Source: Piper betle | Lineage: Eukaryota; Streptophyta; Magnoliopsida; Piperales; Piperaceae | NCBI GenBank assembly: GCA_033002965.1 | Contig: JAURVB010012964.1 | Span: 186,001 to 250,000 of the forward strand | Reading direction: 5' to 3' | DNA: 64,000 nt | In this document: positions 1 to 12,994 of the stretch, one piece after another | Numbering within the stretch: position 1 is the first letter of the stretch | Layout: each line of letters starts with the position of its first letter | Notes under the pieces: generated by a model | Told to the model about the DNA's origin: nothing | What the model saw: the letters and a program-made list of their open reading frames with translations, nothing else | The model's database searches: none | Position numbers and translations under genes: made by a program

Positions 1-1200
1 AAGGATACCAAGTACTCGTGAAAAAGGGAAGGAGCCTCAAATCCTCCCTTGTTTTCAAATTTTTTTATCATCTACCTTGTTGAAAAAAATTATAAAATTT
101 GATCATAAATGTTTCAAAGATGGTTGTGACTCGAATTTCCATTCAACATCGATTTTGTTTCAAAAATTAAACACTTCATTATTTTAAATTATACACAAAA
201 AAGAATGTCCATACAAAAAACCAATATTTTGTGATACAATCATCAAAATATTCTAAATTCTTCTACAGTTTTTCCTTTTTCCTTTTGTAAATAACGAAAC
301 TACAAATATCTAGATTATCTTAGTTACATAAAATACGAGCTTCAGAATTGAGTCTAGTCAAAGATAGTTTTAGGTTACTTTGAGCCCAAATCAAATTTTA
401 GGCTTGTGCCGAATTGAGTCACGTTGGTCAGCTAAATTCAAGCGGAGAACTAAACTTTGCCTAAAACTAAATCAAACCGCATATTAAGTGGACTCGATTT
501 GAATTCAAATCAAACTTCAAAACATGAATAAATTTGAATTTATGTTTAAATTTTAAACTTCAATTAGAATTAAATCAAATCGCACCATGACATCAACCAA
601 CTTGATTCAAGCTCGAATCAGCGTTCAATCAGGTAAATCCAACACTAGATCTAAATCGGGCATGCATGCTTGGTATGCTCTCGTTTGTTACTTTAGAACT
701 CGAACGAGTGCTTAAACTTGAAATTAGTAAGCTTGAGTGCATGATCACTTGGCCCGCCCAACTGGAAGCTCGAGCTGGATGCAATCAAGCTTAACAAAAT
801 GTTCAGCTTAAATCTAGTTATCAATCTAATATTGAGTAACTTATGTAACGTAATGGCTTATATAGTATCGGTAAACTATGCACCACTTTTCCTTTTATTT
901 CTAGATTGAAAATATTGGAGATAAGAAAAAACACTCCTTTTGGGGGAGTCGGCTCTGTTTAAAACTTACAGAATCAAAGATAGATTAAGGAGTTAAAAGG
1001 AAGCATGAAGCTACTCAAGATTATCTCCAAAAATATCGGCTTGTGTGAAACGGAGGGTGGAAGTAAATTTAAAAGGCTTAGACGATGTTGGACTCGAGTC
1101 TGGAGTCGACTGTTTGTAAATCCTGGGCCTAAAGTCAAATGGAGTCGATTGTGGTGATGGAGCTTAATTGAGTAATTGAGGAGGATGACCGGTTCTCAAC
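1..1200. other. AT-rich upstream intergenic DNA
   Basis: I see no gene here. The stretch from about 350 to 800 has many CTCGA, GAGTC and AAGCTTGA words like those inside the hAT-like elements near 38 kb and 46 kb, so it may be an old remnant, but I found no termini. The sequence ends in the promoter side of the phosphatase gene. Confidence 0.4.
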
Positions 1201-1455
1201 AACAAATCAATATCTTTTGATTTAGAGAGGGAGAGAGGGAGAGATACCACCACACCGCTACCACTTCCCACTTCCACAGGTTCCACCCAATCCCACCATT
1301 TTCTCTCTCTCTCTCTCTCACACCTCCCCCCCTCCCTATTCCATTCCTGGCTTCCCACCCTCCGAAATCACCGGAATTCCGACCAACTCATCCTCTGGCG
1401 TTCACCGCCGGCCATGCCAGCGGGTAGGGCCTGAACTCCGATCCGGATCCCCGCC
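1201..1455 (+). promoter_or_regulatory. Pyrimidine-rich leader/core promoter of the BSL gene
   Basis: A GA-rich stretch (about 1225-1244) is followed by a CT dinucleotide run (about 1303-1320) and a C-rich stretch just before the start codon at 1456. CT-rich patches of this sort are common near plant transcription starts. The cap site cannot be placed from sequence alone, and no convincing TATA box sits at the right distance. Confidence 0.4.
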
Positions 1456-4400
1456 ATGGAGCTCGACTCCCCGCCCGAGCTCGACTCGCCCCCCTCCTTG
1501 CCCGACGCCGACGCCGATGGGAACCCGCCCCCGCCGGCCTCCGACGAGGTGGCGCCGGCTGGCGCCGCCGCAGGCGTGCCCGGGCCCCGCCCCGCACCGG
1601 TCTTCTCGGTCGCGAACGCGATCATGGAGAAGAAGGAGGATGGGCCTGGCTGCCGGTGCGGGCACACGCTCACCGCCGTCGCAGCGATCGGGGAGGAGGC
1701 CTCGCCGGGGTTTATCGGCCCGAGGTTGATTCTCTTCGGCGGCGCCACCGCGCTCGAGGGTAATTCGGCCGCCGGTCCCCCGTCGCCCGCTGGCGGCGCT
1801 GGAATCAGTGAGTTCGGAAACCCTAGCTTTTTTCTTCATTTCTCGGAGGAAGAGTAGAAGAGCTAATGCTGTTAGATGCGTGCTTGATTGTGGTCTCAGA
1901 AATCGACTTATGTTGGATTCGGGTGGAGCTTTTGTTCGATTTATTGCGAATTGCGTATTGATTCTGGTGGTAGATTCTGAAAATTCGTAGTGCTTTTTTC
2001 TTATCTATTCATGAAAAATTGTTCGTGTAGTAGATGGATGTTTCATGAGGACCGTTTGTATGCTCAGCTGCGTAGCTTGCAAAAGATTAGAGTTGTGGGT
2101 ATTGTTGATTTGATTTTTGTAGATTTATGAGCGTTGGAATGGTTGGGGGGTGATGGACTTTGATCAGTTCTTAATTATGTTACAGCAATCTATGTTTGAT
2201 GGGTTCGGGTTTAGTTTCTGTTCGATTTTTTGCCAATTAGCTGAAAAATAGGTGTTACTTGTTTAACAAGTAATTATATATAATTATTCGCACAGTGAAT
2301 GGGGGTTTATGAGAGATTGGATTCCATGCATGTCTACCTAACCTGTAAAGATCGGGAGTTATGGCCAATCCTTAAATTGTGGACATTGTTTTGACTGCCC
2401 AGATTGGATGAATAGAGGAGCTAATGCTCTCTTAGATGGGTCACAGGAATCAACATTGAATGGATTCAGGTTTATTTTTTGTTGATTGTTTTTGGCCAGT
2501 AGATTCTGAGAAGCTTTAGCAGTCAATGACATCTAGATAATTATATAATGATGTTTCACGAGGCTGATTCCTTTGTTTAGCTACATAGCTTGAAAAGATT
2601 GGAGGATTGCGTATTTTTTAATGAAGGAAATCGTTTTTTAATGTGAAAATTAATTTTGTTGCCCAATTCTTGTTGATTTTCAAGAGTTGTAATGGGATAT
2701 CAAATGCACTTTGATGCATGATTAATTATGGCCACAAAAATCAAAATTTTATGGATTCGGACTAAGTTTGTTCCATATTTATTCGTTTGTTTTGGTCATA
2801 GATTCTGAAAATTTATGGTACTTGTCTGAAACAAAGTCATAGAGAATTATTCCCATAATGGGTGGAGATTTTTCGAAAGATTGGTTTTTTTGATCAGCTA
2901 CTTAGCTTGAAAAAGGTTGGAATTATGTGTATTTTTTAATTGTGAAAATCATTTTTATTACCCAAACTTTATTGATTTCTGAAAGTTGGATTGGGAGAGG
3001 TGATGGCACTTTGATGGGTGTTCAATTCTGGTCACAGAAATCAACACTTGATGGATTCAGTTGAGTTTTTGTCAATTGTTTTTGGTTGTAGATTTTGATA
3101 ATATATAGAACTTGTATGACATCTAATTAAAATTATGTGCATTCACTTTCTGCTTATGCATTTCGGAGGGTGATTTTTGGAGCCCTTAGGAGGGTGACAT
3201 CACAATTTATTTGTTAATATGTCCCTCATGCTCCACTAATAGGGACTGCTGCACGTGGATTTTCTTGATGCATGGACATTCTAGACGTTTAAGCCCATTT
3301 CTGTTACTTGTTTGTTTAATGCAGGGTTAGCTGGTGCAACCGCTGATGTACACTGCTATGACGTATTATCTAACAAATGGTCTAGGTACTTTTTGAACAC
3401 TGTGTACTGAAGTTCCTTTTTTATGAATTGTTATACCTTTTCTTTTCAATTTTTTGGTGCAAAACATCCATTTTGGAGAAACAGATAACTGTTTTTTTAT
3501 TGCTTCACTTGTCCGCTTTCGATAATCAAAGAGTGAAAATGATTTTCTTGTTATCCATTTTGGAATTTTTATGAATTTGTGTGAAATGTTGATTAGAGAA
3601 CTCATTGATTACCAAACATTTGATCCTTGCTGCTTTATCCTACAGGTTAACTCCACTTGGTGAGCCACCATCTCCTAGGGCGGCACATGTTGCCACTGCA
3701 GTTGGTACAATGGTAGTCATTCAGGTAATCATCATCATAGGGAACATACATATATTGATCAATTTGCCTGGATTGCTACATTCTGCTTTGTAAAGAAACA
3801 TTAACCAATAATGTCCTTGTCCTCGTGGATCCAGGGTGGGATTGGGCCAGCAGGATTGTCTGCTGAGGATCTTCATGTTCTTGATTTAACCCAGCAACGG
3901 CCACGGTGGCATAGGTAATGATCATAATTATTGTGCCTTTACTTTGTTATATGTATTCTTTTCTATTAATATGTAAACCTTTTATTTATGGTAGGGTCGT
4001 TGTTCAAGGTCCAGGCCCAGGTCCTCGTTATGGTCATGTGATGGCGTTAGTGGGACAAAGGTTTCTATTGTGTATCGGTGGCAATGATGGTAGGTTACTG
4101 TTGCATGTTCTTTAGATTGTTTTGCTGCTTTACTTTTGCATAATAGTAACTCATTATATTATAATTCAGGAAAACGGCCGTTGTCTGATGTTTGGGCCCT
4201 GGACACAGCAGCAAAGCCTTATGAGTGGAGGAAGCTGGAGCCAGAAGGAGAGAATCCACCACCCTGCATGTGAGTCCAACTAATTTCTGTATGTCACCTC
4301 AGAAGTCAAGAATATAGTAATTTTTTTCATATTAATTTATAACAAGTGCAACTTTTTTAGTTTGCTTCATCCTGGAGGCTCCACAAAATTCTTGTTTGCT

Positions 4401-7400
4401 GTCCATCTTAAAAATCAATTAGAGAAGAAACTAATTGTTTTTTTCATAGAGCACTTGTCATCTACCTAAAAATGTAATGTGCTTGTATCCACTTATTCTT
4501 GCTGTCATAGTCGTAATTATAAATAGTTAAGACTTGGCTCATTGGTCATACTTTTCCACTGTCCCCATTTATATATAATTTCATTCGGAATATCTTCTTG
4601 TAGTCATTTTGAAGTTTACATTGATTTCACCTTATTATATCCACAAAAAGGATTTATGTGATGCTGCAACCTTACTAAACATACGGAAGAGTCAAGTATC
4701 TTTGTTGCCTATACTATTATAATGTTGGGCGGTGGGTTCGTGGAAATATGAAGTTTAAAATTTTATGAGGCATGTTGGATTATTCAGTTATCTTTGGCGT
4801 TACCATATTTGTGGAAATATGTTAGTAGGAGCTCTTCATTTCAGTCTTAGTTATTCCATGGATGTTTGATTAGGTATGCAACTGCTAGTGCTCGATCTGA
4901 CGGCTTGCTTTTGCTTTGTGGAGGAAGAGACGCAAATAGCGTGGTAAGCTTGGAAAAATTGCAAACTATTGGTACTGTTTAGTACATGATTTCTGTCTAG
5001 GTTTAGCTATGCCCTTTAACTGTTTTAGTGATGCAAGCCTAGGTATCTTATATCATAGAGATACTAGCATGTGACCTGATCGTTTAAATTTTCTTCTATA
5101 TTTAGATTTCTGGCTATATTTTGTTGGAGTTGTACATACAATCTTTGTTGCTCGGTGACAAGTTTCTTGTACTATCACTCTGAGGGATCCTTCTGCTAGT
5201 GACCCTTGGCTTCCTTAAATAACTAATTGACTCCCAGGATATACTGATTACAGGCTAGATTCATGAGCAAATTTAGTGTATAAATTTACTATGCTCTGTG
5301 TATCTTATTTTTTTTGTTATTTTTTGAAACTATTTGTTAGCCTCTAGCAAGTGCATATGGTCTTGCAAAACATAGAGATGGGCGATGGGAATGGGCAATT
5401 GCTCCTGGTGTTTCTCCATCTTCTAGATATCAGCATGCAGCAGTAAGTTCAGTTGGTATGGTAGGCTGTTAGCACATATTTTATGGCTTTACACCATGAA
5501 AATTCCTGATGCCTTCTTTGGTTTAGGTATTTGTTAATGCAAGATTGCATGTGTCTGGAGGGGCATTGGGTGGTGGACGTATGGTGGAAGATTCCTCAAG
5601 TATTGCAGGTTTGTTTTCGCGAAAGTATAGCTACGAAACTTAGAGTAATGGCCTTTTTTATTTTATTCCATTACGGAGTTTGGAGTCACTATTTTCTACA
5701 TGATTATGCAGTGCTTGATACTGCAGCAGGGGTGTGGTGTGACACTAAATCCGTGGTTACAAGCCCACGAACAGGCAGGTATAGTGCTGATGCAGCTGGT
5801 GGAGATGCATCTGTTGAGCTAACAAGGCGCTGTAGACATGCTGCTGCATCGGTTGGCGATTTGATCTTTATTTATGGTGGACTTCGTGGGGGTAATTTTT
5901 TTGTTAGGCTTTTCCTTTTTTTTTCCCTGCTTGGGAAAAAGGTACTATTTTTCCAATTTTATCATCGTGAGCTAATATCAGATGATCAGGCTTTTAATTT
6001 TTTTTGTTCTTGACAATTCTTTTATCTTGTCTGTAATAGGTGTGTTATTAGATGATCTGGTTGTTGCCGAAGACCTTGCTGCTGCAGAAACCACCATGGC
6101 TGCTTCACAAGCTGCAGCTGCAATAAATGTACAAGCAGGGAGGCGGTATACATTTGTAGATGAAAGGGAAAGACAACAAGGCATTTCAGAAGGTACAGTT
6201 CCTGATGATGGCGGTTCTGTTGTACTTGGAAGTCCTGTTGGTCCTCCTGTGAATGGCGACATGTATTCTGACATAAGTATGGATAATATCCAAGGACCCA
6301 GGTATGGAATGTATACTTATTGGGAAAACATCAAAGCAGCTACTTTGGAATTTGTTTTATGCTAAGTTCAATCTTATTAATTGATCATATCCAGTAGTGT
6401 AGACATTTATTACACCGATAGAATATTTGGATAAAGAATGCCTATCTGTCTCCGCTTCTGGTCTTCCCCTGTTCTTTGTCTTCCTTCTTGGCAGTAGAAA
6501 TTCCAGTTATTGGATGGTATTTACTGGAAGATAGCATCTTCCACTTTTTGGTGTTGGATGTGAGAGAACATTCTGACCCCCATTAGAAAAATCAGCCCTT
6601 TCTGATACTTCTCTACCATTGTGGCATATTTCCCATTCTTTGTGGTTTGATATATGGGCGCTGGAAACAGATTTCTCCCTTACTTTGACTCAAAGAAAGT
6701 TGGATGCCCCATTTCTATCTGCCTAGGTGGTAGCAAGTTTATACTAGTCTAATGAAAAGTGAGGGAAGATCTTTTTGGCCTTCTATCTTATGGCTGGCTG
6801 GTGCTGGAACAATTCTTCCCCTTTTGCAGTGTACTATCCTGTATCTGTGTGAAAGGAAGGGAATGTTTCTCTCCTTGCACAATATATATTATTGATATGT
6901 GGTTCACACACAAAGCCCTTTTCATTGGTAAGAAGGAATTTTTTCACATAATAAATTAGAAATAAAAAAATGTTCTGGTACAATTGTACTGATATCTTGG
7001 AAGTTAGGTTTCAAAGTATAAACATTTCATAGGAGTCTTCCTTCAATGTCAATGTACTTATATAAGAGTGTGGTTCACATTGCAGGAGACAAAGCAAGGG
7101 TGTGGAGTACTTGGTTGAAGCTGCAGCAGCGGAAGCTGAGGCCATAAGTGCAACACTTAAAGCTGCAAAGGCACGGCAATTAAATGGTGATCTTGATCAG
7201 CTTCCTGAAAGAGATCGGGGAGCAGATGCTACACCAAATGGCGACCACATTTCAACCCTGGTCCAGGAATCTGGTCTATCAAATAATGTCACACCACAGG
7301 GTGTCCGACTACATCACCGAGCGGTTAGTGCCCTTTTTATAGAAGTTATGTGTTCTTTCCCTTTAGCATAAGATCCAATTTGGTAGATTGTTTGGAAATT

Positions 7401-10400
7401 TAGCTTTCTTTTTGTGCAGGTTGTAGTTGCTGCTGAGACAGGTGGAGCTTTAGGTGGCATGGTCAGACAGTTATCAATTGACCAATTTGAAAATGAAGGC
7501 AGGAGAGTCAGTTATGGTACTCCAGAGAGTACAAGTGCTGCTAGAAAGCTCTTGGATAGGCAGATGTCTGTCAATAGCATCCCCAAGAAGGTGAATCTCT
7601 TTTTAAATTCAGAGAGATTATCATTTTGTTTTGTGACTTCAGGCTCTATTTCAGTTTTTGTTGGTCGTTAATGATGTGATCTTGGTAGACCTCTCAATAT
7701 TTTTTCTGGAAAAATATGATATTAGAAGGCTTGATGTCAGGATTTCACAAATCTGGACTCTTTGAGTTTGGTTGGACTTCAAGTCATACCCACCTTGACT
7801 CAAAACTGAACTATAATTCTTTCTTTCTTTACTAATTTGGTTTAAAAGAATAATTTTACTGAGTTTGAGTTGACTACCTATATGTGTGCTTTACCATATT
7901 TACCATTTACTTAATAATTTGTGATGATTACAGTACTAATAATTATTTGTTGTGGATTGAATTCATAATTAGAATAGGTTTCAGTTATTGATTTTGAATT
8001 TGGATTCAAAGAGTTAATAATCAACCCTTGGAGTCACTAACTATTTTGCTGAATCTCATTTTTGACTTAAAAACCTATTCAGTTATTACTCTATTTTGGG
8101 TGAAACTGATTTGAGTTTTTATTTTATTAAAATTTAGGTCGTAGCCCACCTTTTAAAGCCTCGTGGGTGGAAGCCTCCTGTGCGCCGCCAATTTTTCTTA
8201 GATTGCAATGAAATAGCTGATCTTTGCGATAGTGCTGAGAGATTATTTTCTAGTGAACCCAGTGTTCTCCAAATCAGAGCTCCAGTTAAGATTTTTGGTG
8301 ATTTGCATGGCCAATTTGGTGATCTAATGCGACTATTTGATGAATATGGTTCTCCATCAACTGCAGGAGATATAGCGTGAGTCTTTTTAGCTGTTATTTG
8401 CATTTACAATGAGCCATTTAGCTACTTTCTCATGTTTTTGTTAATGTCTTTTCGACTTCATGCGTGTTCAGTTACATCGACTACTTGTTTTTGGGTGACT
8501 ATGTTGACCGTGGCCAGCATAGTCTAGAGACAATTACTCTTCTTCTGGCATTAAAGGTAAACATTTAACTTCTCAGTATGTTTGTGTGCATGTAAGGGCT
8601 TGTTCCCGTTTATATTACATATTCATTGACAAATTTAGGTCGAGCATCCGCACAATGTACATTTGATTCGAGGGAACCATGAAGCAGCAGACATCAACGC
8701 CTTATTTGGTTTTCGAATTGAATGCATAGAGCGTATGGTACTATTCTGGAGATCTGTAGAGTATGCTTGTTTGTGGATCATTTTTGGAGTTTGATCTGAA
8801 CTACTATTTTTCTATAGGGTGAGAGAGATGGCATCTGGGCTTGGCACCGGTTTAATCGTCTGTTCAATTGGCTTCCTTTAGCAGCTTTGATTGAGAATAA
8901 AATAATTTGCATGCATGGTGGGATAGGGCGATCCATTAATCATGTGGAACAAATTGAAAATTTGCAGAGGCCCATTGCTATGGAAGCAGGCTCCGTTGTA
9001 CTCATGGACCTGCTCTGGTCAGAGAAGTCCCCTTATCTATCTCAGCTTTTATGTTATTTTATTAACTTTAGGATGGTATTATTGTCTTAACATTTATAGT
9101 GTTATATGATGATGTTGTTGAGTCTGATTTTCTTGTTCACAGGTCAGATCCTACAGAAAATGACAGTGTTGAAGGACTACGTCCCAATGCCAGGGGTCCT
9201 GGATTGGTTACATTTGGCGTATGTACTTTTTATGATTACTATTCTATTACTCTTGTGCCATTTTTTTTCCCTTTTACGTAAAAATGTCATTAGTTTTTAC
9301 ACTGTGTTAAGGAATGTTACTTTTCTTGTTTTTTAAAGTTCCTTGTTTATTAAAGGGTGGAACCTTTTTTTATATTTTATTTCTTTACCTTTTATCTCTA
9401 CTATATTGTGGACTTTCCTGCCAGATTTGGCCTTTTGGTATACTCAAAATTCTGCACCACCCCAAGAGATTTTTTATTCAAATGAAAAAGGTCAATTTAT
9501 ATGGAATGATGCAATGCATGGCTATTATGTTTGGTTTGGATTTTATCCTTATATAGAACTCTGGTTGCCTTTTCTTCTAAAACACAGTGGGGAAAAAGTA
9601 GATCATCACTTGCAGTATTTTTATTTATAGCCGTGCTGGGCAAATCGTAAGACTTTGTTTGGTTGAATTTTTGTTGTTGATGATTCTGATTTTAGGGTTA
9701 TTTGTGTCTACTGACCTTGTAGTCATAATATGAGTTTTATGATTGGTGGTTAATGTTTATTTAATTAGCTTATGAGCAAAATGATCGTGCATTCTTTTGT
9801 GGAAAACTTTGTTATTAAGTGGATGGTTTTGCATGTGCAGCCTGACCGCGTGTTGGAGTTCTGCAACAACAATGATCTGCAGTTGATAGTACGGGCACAC
9901 GAGTGTGTGATGGACGGCTTTGAGCGGTTTGCCCAAGGACACCTTATCACCCTTTTCTCAGCCACCAACTATTGCGGTAGTTTTCTTGTGACTGTTGGAT
10001 GTTCACTGTTCCATTCAATATTGATCTATTGTGTTTTGTTTCTAATGCTTCCATTTTTTTCTATTTTATACCCCCTATAGGTACTGCAAACAATGCTGGT
10101 GCCATTTTAGTCTTGGGAAGAGATCTTGTTGTTGTTCCTAAACTAATTCACCCCCTGCCTCCTGCCATTACATCTCCTGAAACATCGCCTGAACGTCATA
10201 TTGAGGATACATGGATGCAGGTGTGGTTACATAGTGATTCAATCGTGACTTGATTTCTTATATGTGGGTCGTATTCTCAAATGACAAAAACATGTTAAAT
10301 GGCAAGAATTTGATCAAGAACATTTTTTTCTGTTGGCTGGAATTAGGAGCTCAATGCCAACCGACCACCAACACCTACCAGAGGGCGACCTCAACTTTCA

Positions 10401-10430
10401 AATGATCGTGGTTCTGTTGCCTGGATTTGA
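1456..10430 (+). CDS. BSL2: Serine/threonine-protein phosphatase BSL2/BSL3-like (Kelch repeats plus PP1-like phosphatase)
   Basis: Exons by GT-AG rules and family alignment: 1456-1807, 3325-3385, 3646-3724, 3835-3914, 3995-4089, 4170-4269, 4874-4943, 5341-5442, 5527-5608, 5712-5891, 6040-6301, 7086-7323, 7420-7590, 8138-8376, 8472-8556, 8639-8737, 8818-9017, 9143-9218, 9841-9976, 10081-10220, 10347-10430. They sum to 2931 nt and keep frame throughout: 976 residues, slightly short of the usual roughly 1000. Residues 1-50 are an acidic, Pro/Ala-rich tail; Kelch repeats run to about 480; a linker follows; the phosphatase begins near 640. Metal and catalytic motifs are all present: GDLHG 678-682, GDYVDRG 712-718, RGNHE 743-747, HGG 798-800, RAHE 875-878. 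The family acts in brassinosteroid signalling (BSU1 dephosphorylates BIN2-type kinases). The long N-terminus and the tail ending in a TRGRPQ segment favour BSL2/3 over BSL1. The gene looks intact. Confidence 0.96.
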
Positions 10431-12957
10431 ACCTGCTATTGCTGGTGCCGATCTGTCCATGTCAGTTCTGTTCTTTCTTGCAGTTGTCCAGTCACAATTG
10501 GCCACTGTTGTCCAGTGACCAGAATGCTTGCTACTTCCGAGGTGCACCACACAAGGTCCGGAGTTTCTTCGGATTTTTCAGATTATACCATTGATTACAT
10601 TATTTATGGATGTCACATCATCACGGTGGAGGGTTGGGATGCAAGCTATTATGAACTAGGCAATCTGCCGCAACTGCTTGTGTCGTGGCCGAGCACTCTC
10701 AATCATCTTATTGAAGCAAAACATGCTTTTCCTCCGGAGTTTTTGCCTTTGTAAATTGAGCTGTGGGCGGGTCGTGTTTTGTGACATACCCCCAGGATTA
10801 ATGAATCATAGTATTTTTCAGGTGCCTCCTGTGTTGCGATTTTCTAATTCCTTGTTCATCTGTTTTATAGTGTGGACATACAAAAGTATAATGAGGTACA
10901 AAATATGTATGGGGAAGAAATGTGGTTGTCTTGTATGATATAAACCTTTTTGCGGCTTTTTGCAGTGCACATTGGTTTTATGCGATCCTTGTGCGTTGTA
11001 AAATGTAAGCTTTGGTGTGCAGAGGATGGAGATTAGAAACTGTAACAAGTGTATATGTGATCACCATTTTAGTGTTTTTTTTTGGGATTTATTTTTGATT
11101 TTTTAAAAACAAAAATAAAGGAATTTTATTTTTTATTGGTGTGAGAGATTACTGGTTTGAAAGCGGCTTGATGCTGGGGCAGTTCAGTTCCATAATAAGA
11201 TAGAGAAGGAAAAATTATATCGAAATTGAAATAATTAAAGATAGCCTGAATTAAAATTGGACTTAAGCTGTACATCTTCATATCTTTTTTCATGGTTGCT
11301 TTCAGATCTTTTTATTTTTTGGAAACTCTATTTTTATTCACCTAAAGTGATAATACTAAACAAATTATAACAAATTACCAAGGATGTTAGCGAAACTTAA
11401 TTGATTATCCCGTCACGAGGATAAAAAGTTAACGAAATATTAGATATTGTCAAAGTTGTTCAACTTCAGAGGGTTTGGTGTAACAAGTTCCAGTTGCGGT
11501 GTGGGATTTGGGAAGCCAAAATTTATTTAATTATTACCTTTTTTTAATTGCTTGTCAACTTTTTTAGTTCATATCATAATTACATTTGATTATTTTCCTA
11601 TTCAAATGAAGAGCCAACTAATTTGTTTTCGTTGAGGACATCAAGTTATGAGCAGGACTAAGTGTCTTGGCCGGGTGAAGGCAAAGCTGCCTAACTCAGC
11701 TAATTCCACGTGGAATTTACCGACTTACTCGGCTAGGATAGAAACCTAAAGATTTAGAGGCTGACTTATTTTGGGTGAAAAACGGGTCATAAATTGCCCA
11801 ATTTGAGTCAATCCGATCCAATTTGTGCACCAATTTGGCAACGAACAAAACCAGACAAATCAGTTCCCTTTCTCCAGAAACCAACATCCTACCCCACATG
11901 ACCCGCTCCCATCGGCATTCAATCGTAGACCGACACCACCCTTGTGGTGCATGGGAACAAAATGGTATAAGCGGCCCTCAATTACAAAAAATGGTTATTA
12001 AATACTTAGTCAAACTTCATTATTATCAAGTTGTGAACATAATTGGAGCTTTTGACCAGGTACATACCAAAAAAATTGACGTGAAAGGAATCTTATATAT
12101 GTTCATTACAACATGTGGGTAAAAAGAAAAAGAGTTAAGATAGAGTCATAAATATGATTTAATTAATGAACATTTAATACTAAAAGACTCATTAAATTAG
12201 TGGGTTGGAGAATAAGACAATTAATCACCATCGGCATGTTTAACTAAATTTTACATCACCTTTATGATTTTGTGTATAAACTTTTTTAGACTTGAAATAT
12301 ACAAAGTATGATTTATTTTCTATATGGGATGGTTTCTTTGATACCACCAATATTGACAAGAGTGATGATAAAGACGAAAATGTCTTTTTAACACAAGAAA
12401 GTGGCAACACATTGAATGTTGTAAATAAATGAAGCAATAACCAATGTCAATATGTCAAAAAATACAATTGCAATTCCAATTAGATCGTGTTCTACTCGAC
12501 CAATGGTTTTTCTTTGCCTCTTCTTCCTAGTATGCCTTCTTTACTTAAGCACTTCATATGGGTGGGAATTCTATATCTTTTTTTACGTTGGAGTCTCGTG
12601 TCGACATGGGTAAGAACTTTACTTTTCCCATTGATGATAGTGATTTGGATTCCGATGATGCTTTAGATGATAAATTAGATGATTTAGTATTTACGAAGTA
12701 TAATTGTGTTAACCCTTTATTTTGTGGATTTGTATTGATGAATTGTTATTATCATTTGTACTATATAAAACTACAGACTTATGAAAATATAATTTTATTA
12801 TGATGAATAATGATTATTTTTTGTGTTTTGTGTTTGCATTAAACTTTAAACTAATATATTTGTGTTGAGAAAAAAATTTGAATCTCTTCATTTCGTGAAT
12901 TTATGTTCAGTATTATCAAATTATTAATAATTTGTATGTATGCTTGGTATATTTAGT
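10431..12957. other. BSL 3' flank and intergenic DNA
   Basis: The first 600-700 bases are probably 3' untranslated region; an AATAAA lies at 11114-11119, perhaps too far to be the signal used. Beyond that I see no gene. A short frame at 12558-12803 has an acidic stretch followed by LDDLVFTKYN, faintly like the end of hAT transposases, too little to call. Confidence 0.4.
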
Positions 12958-12961
12958 TATA

Positions 12962-12994
<33 letters not shown>

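Noticed and set aside
12558..12803. Possible hAT transposase C-terminal fragment
   Set aside because: Only about ten residues look familiar and nothing around them supports a transposase.
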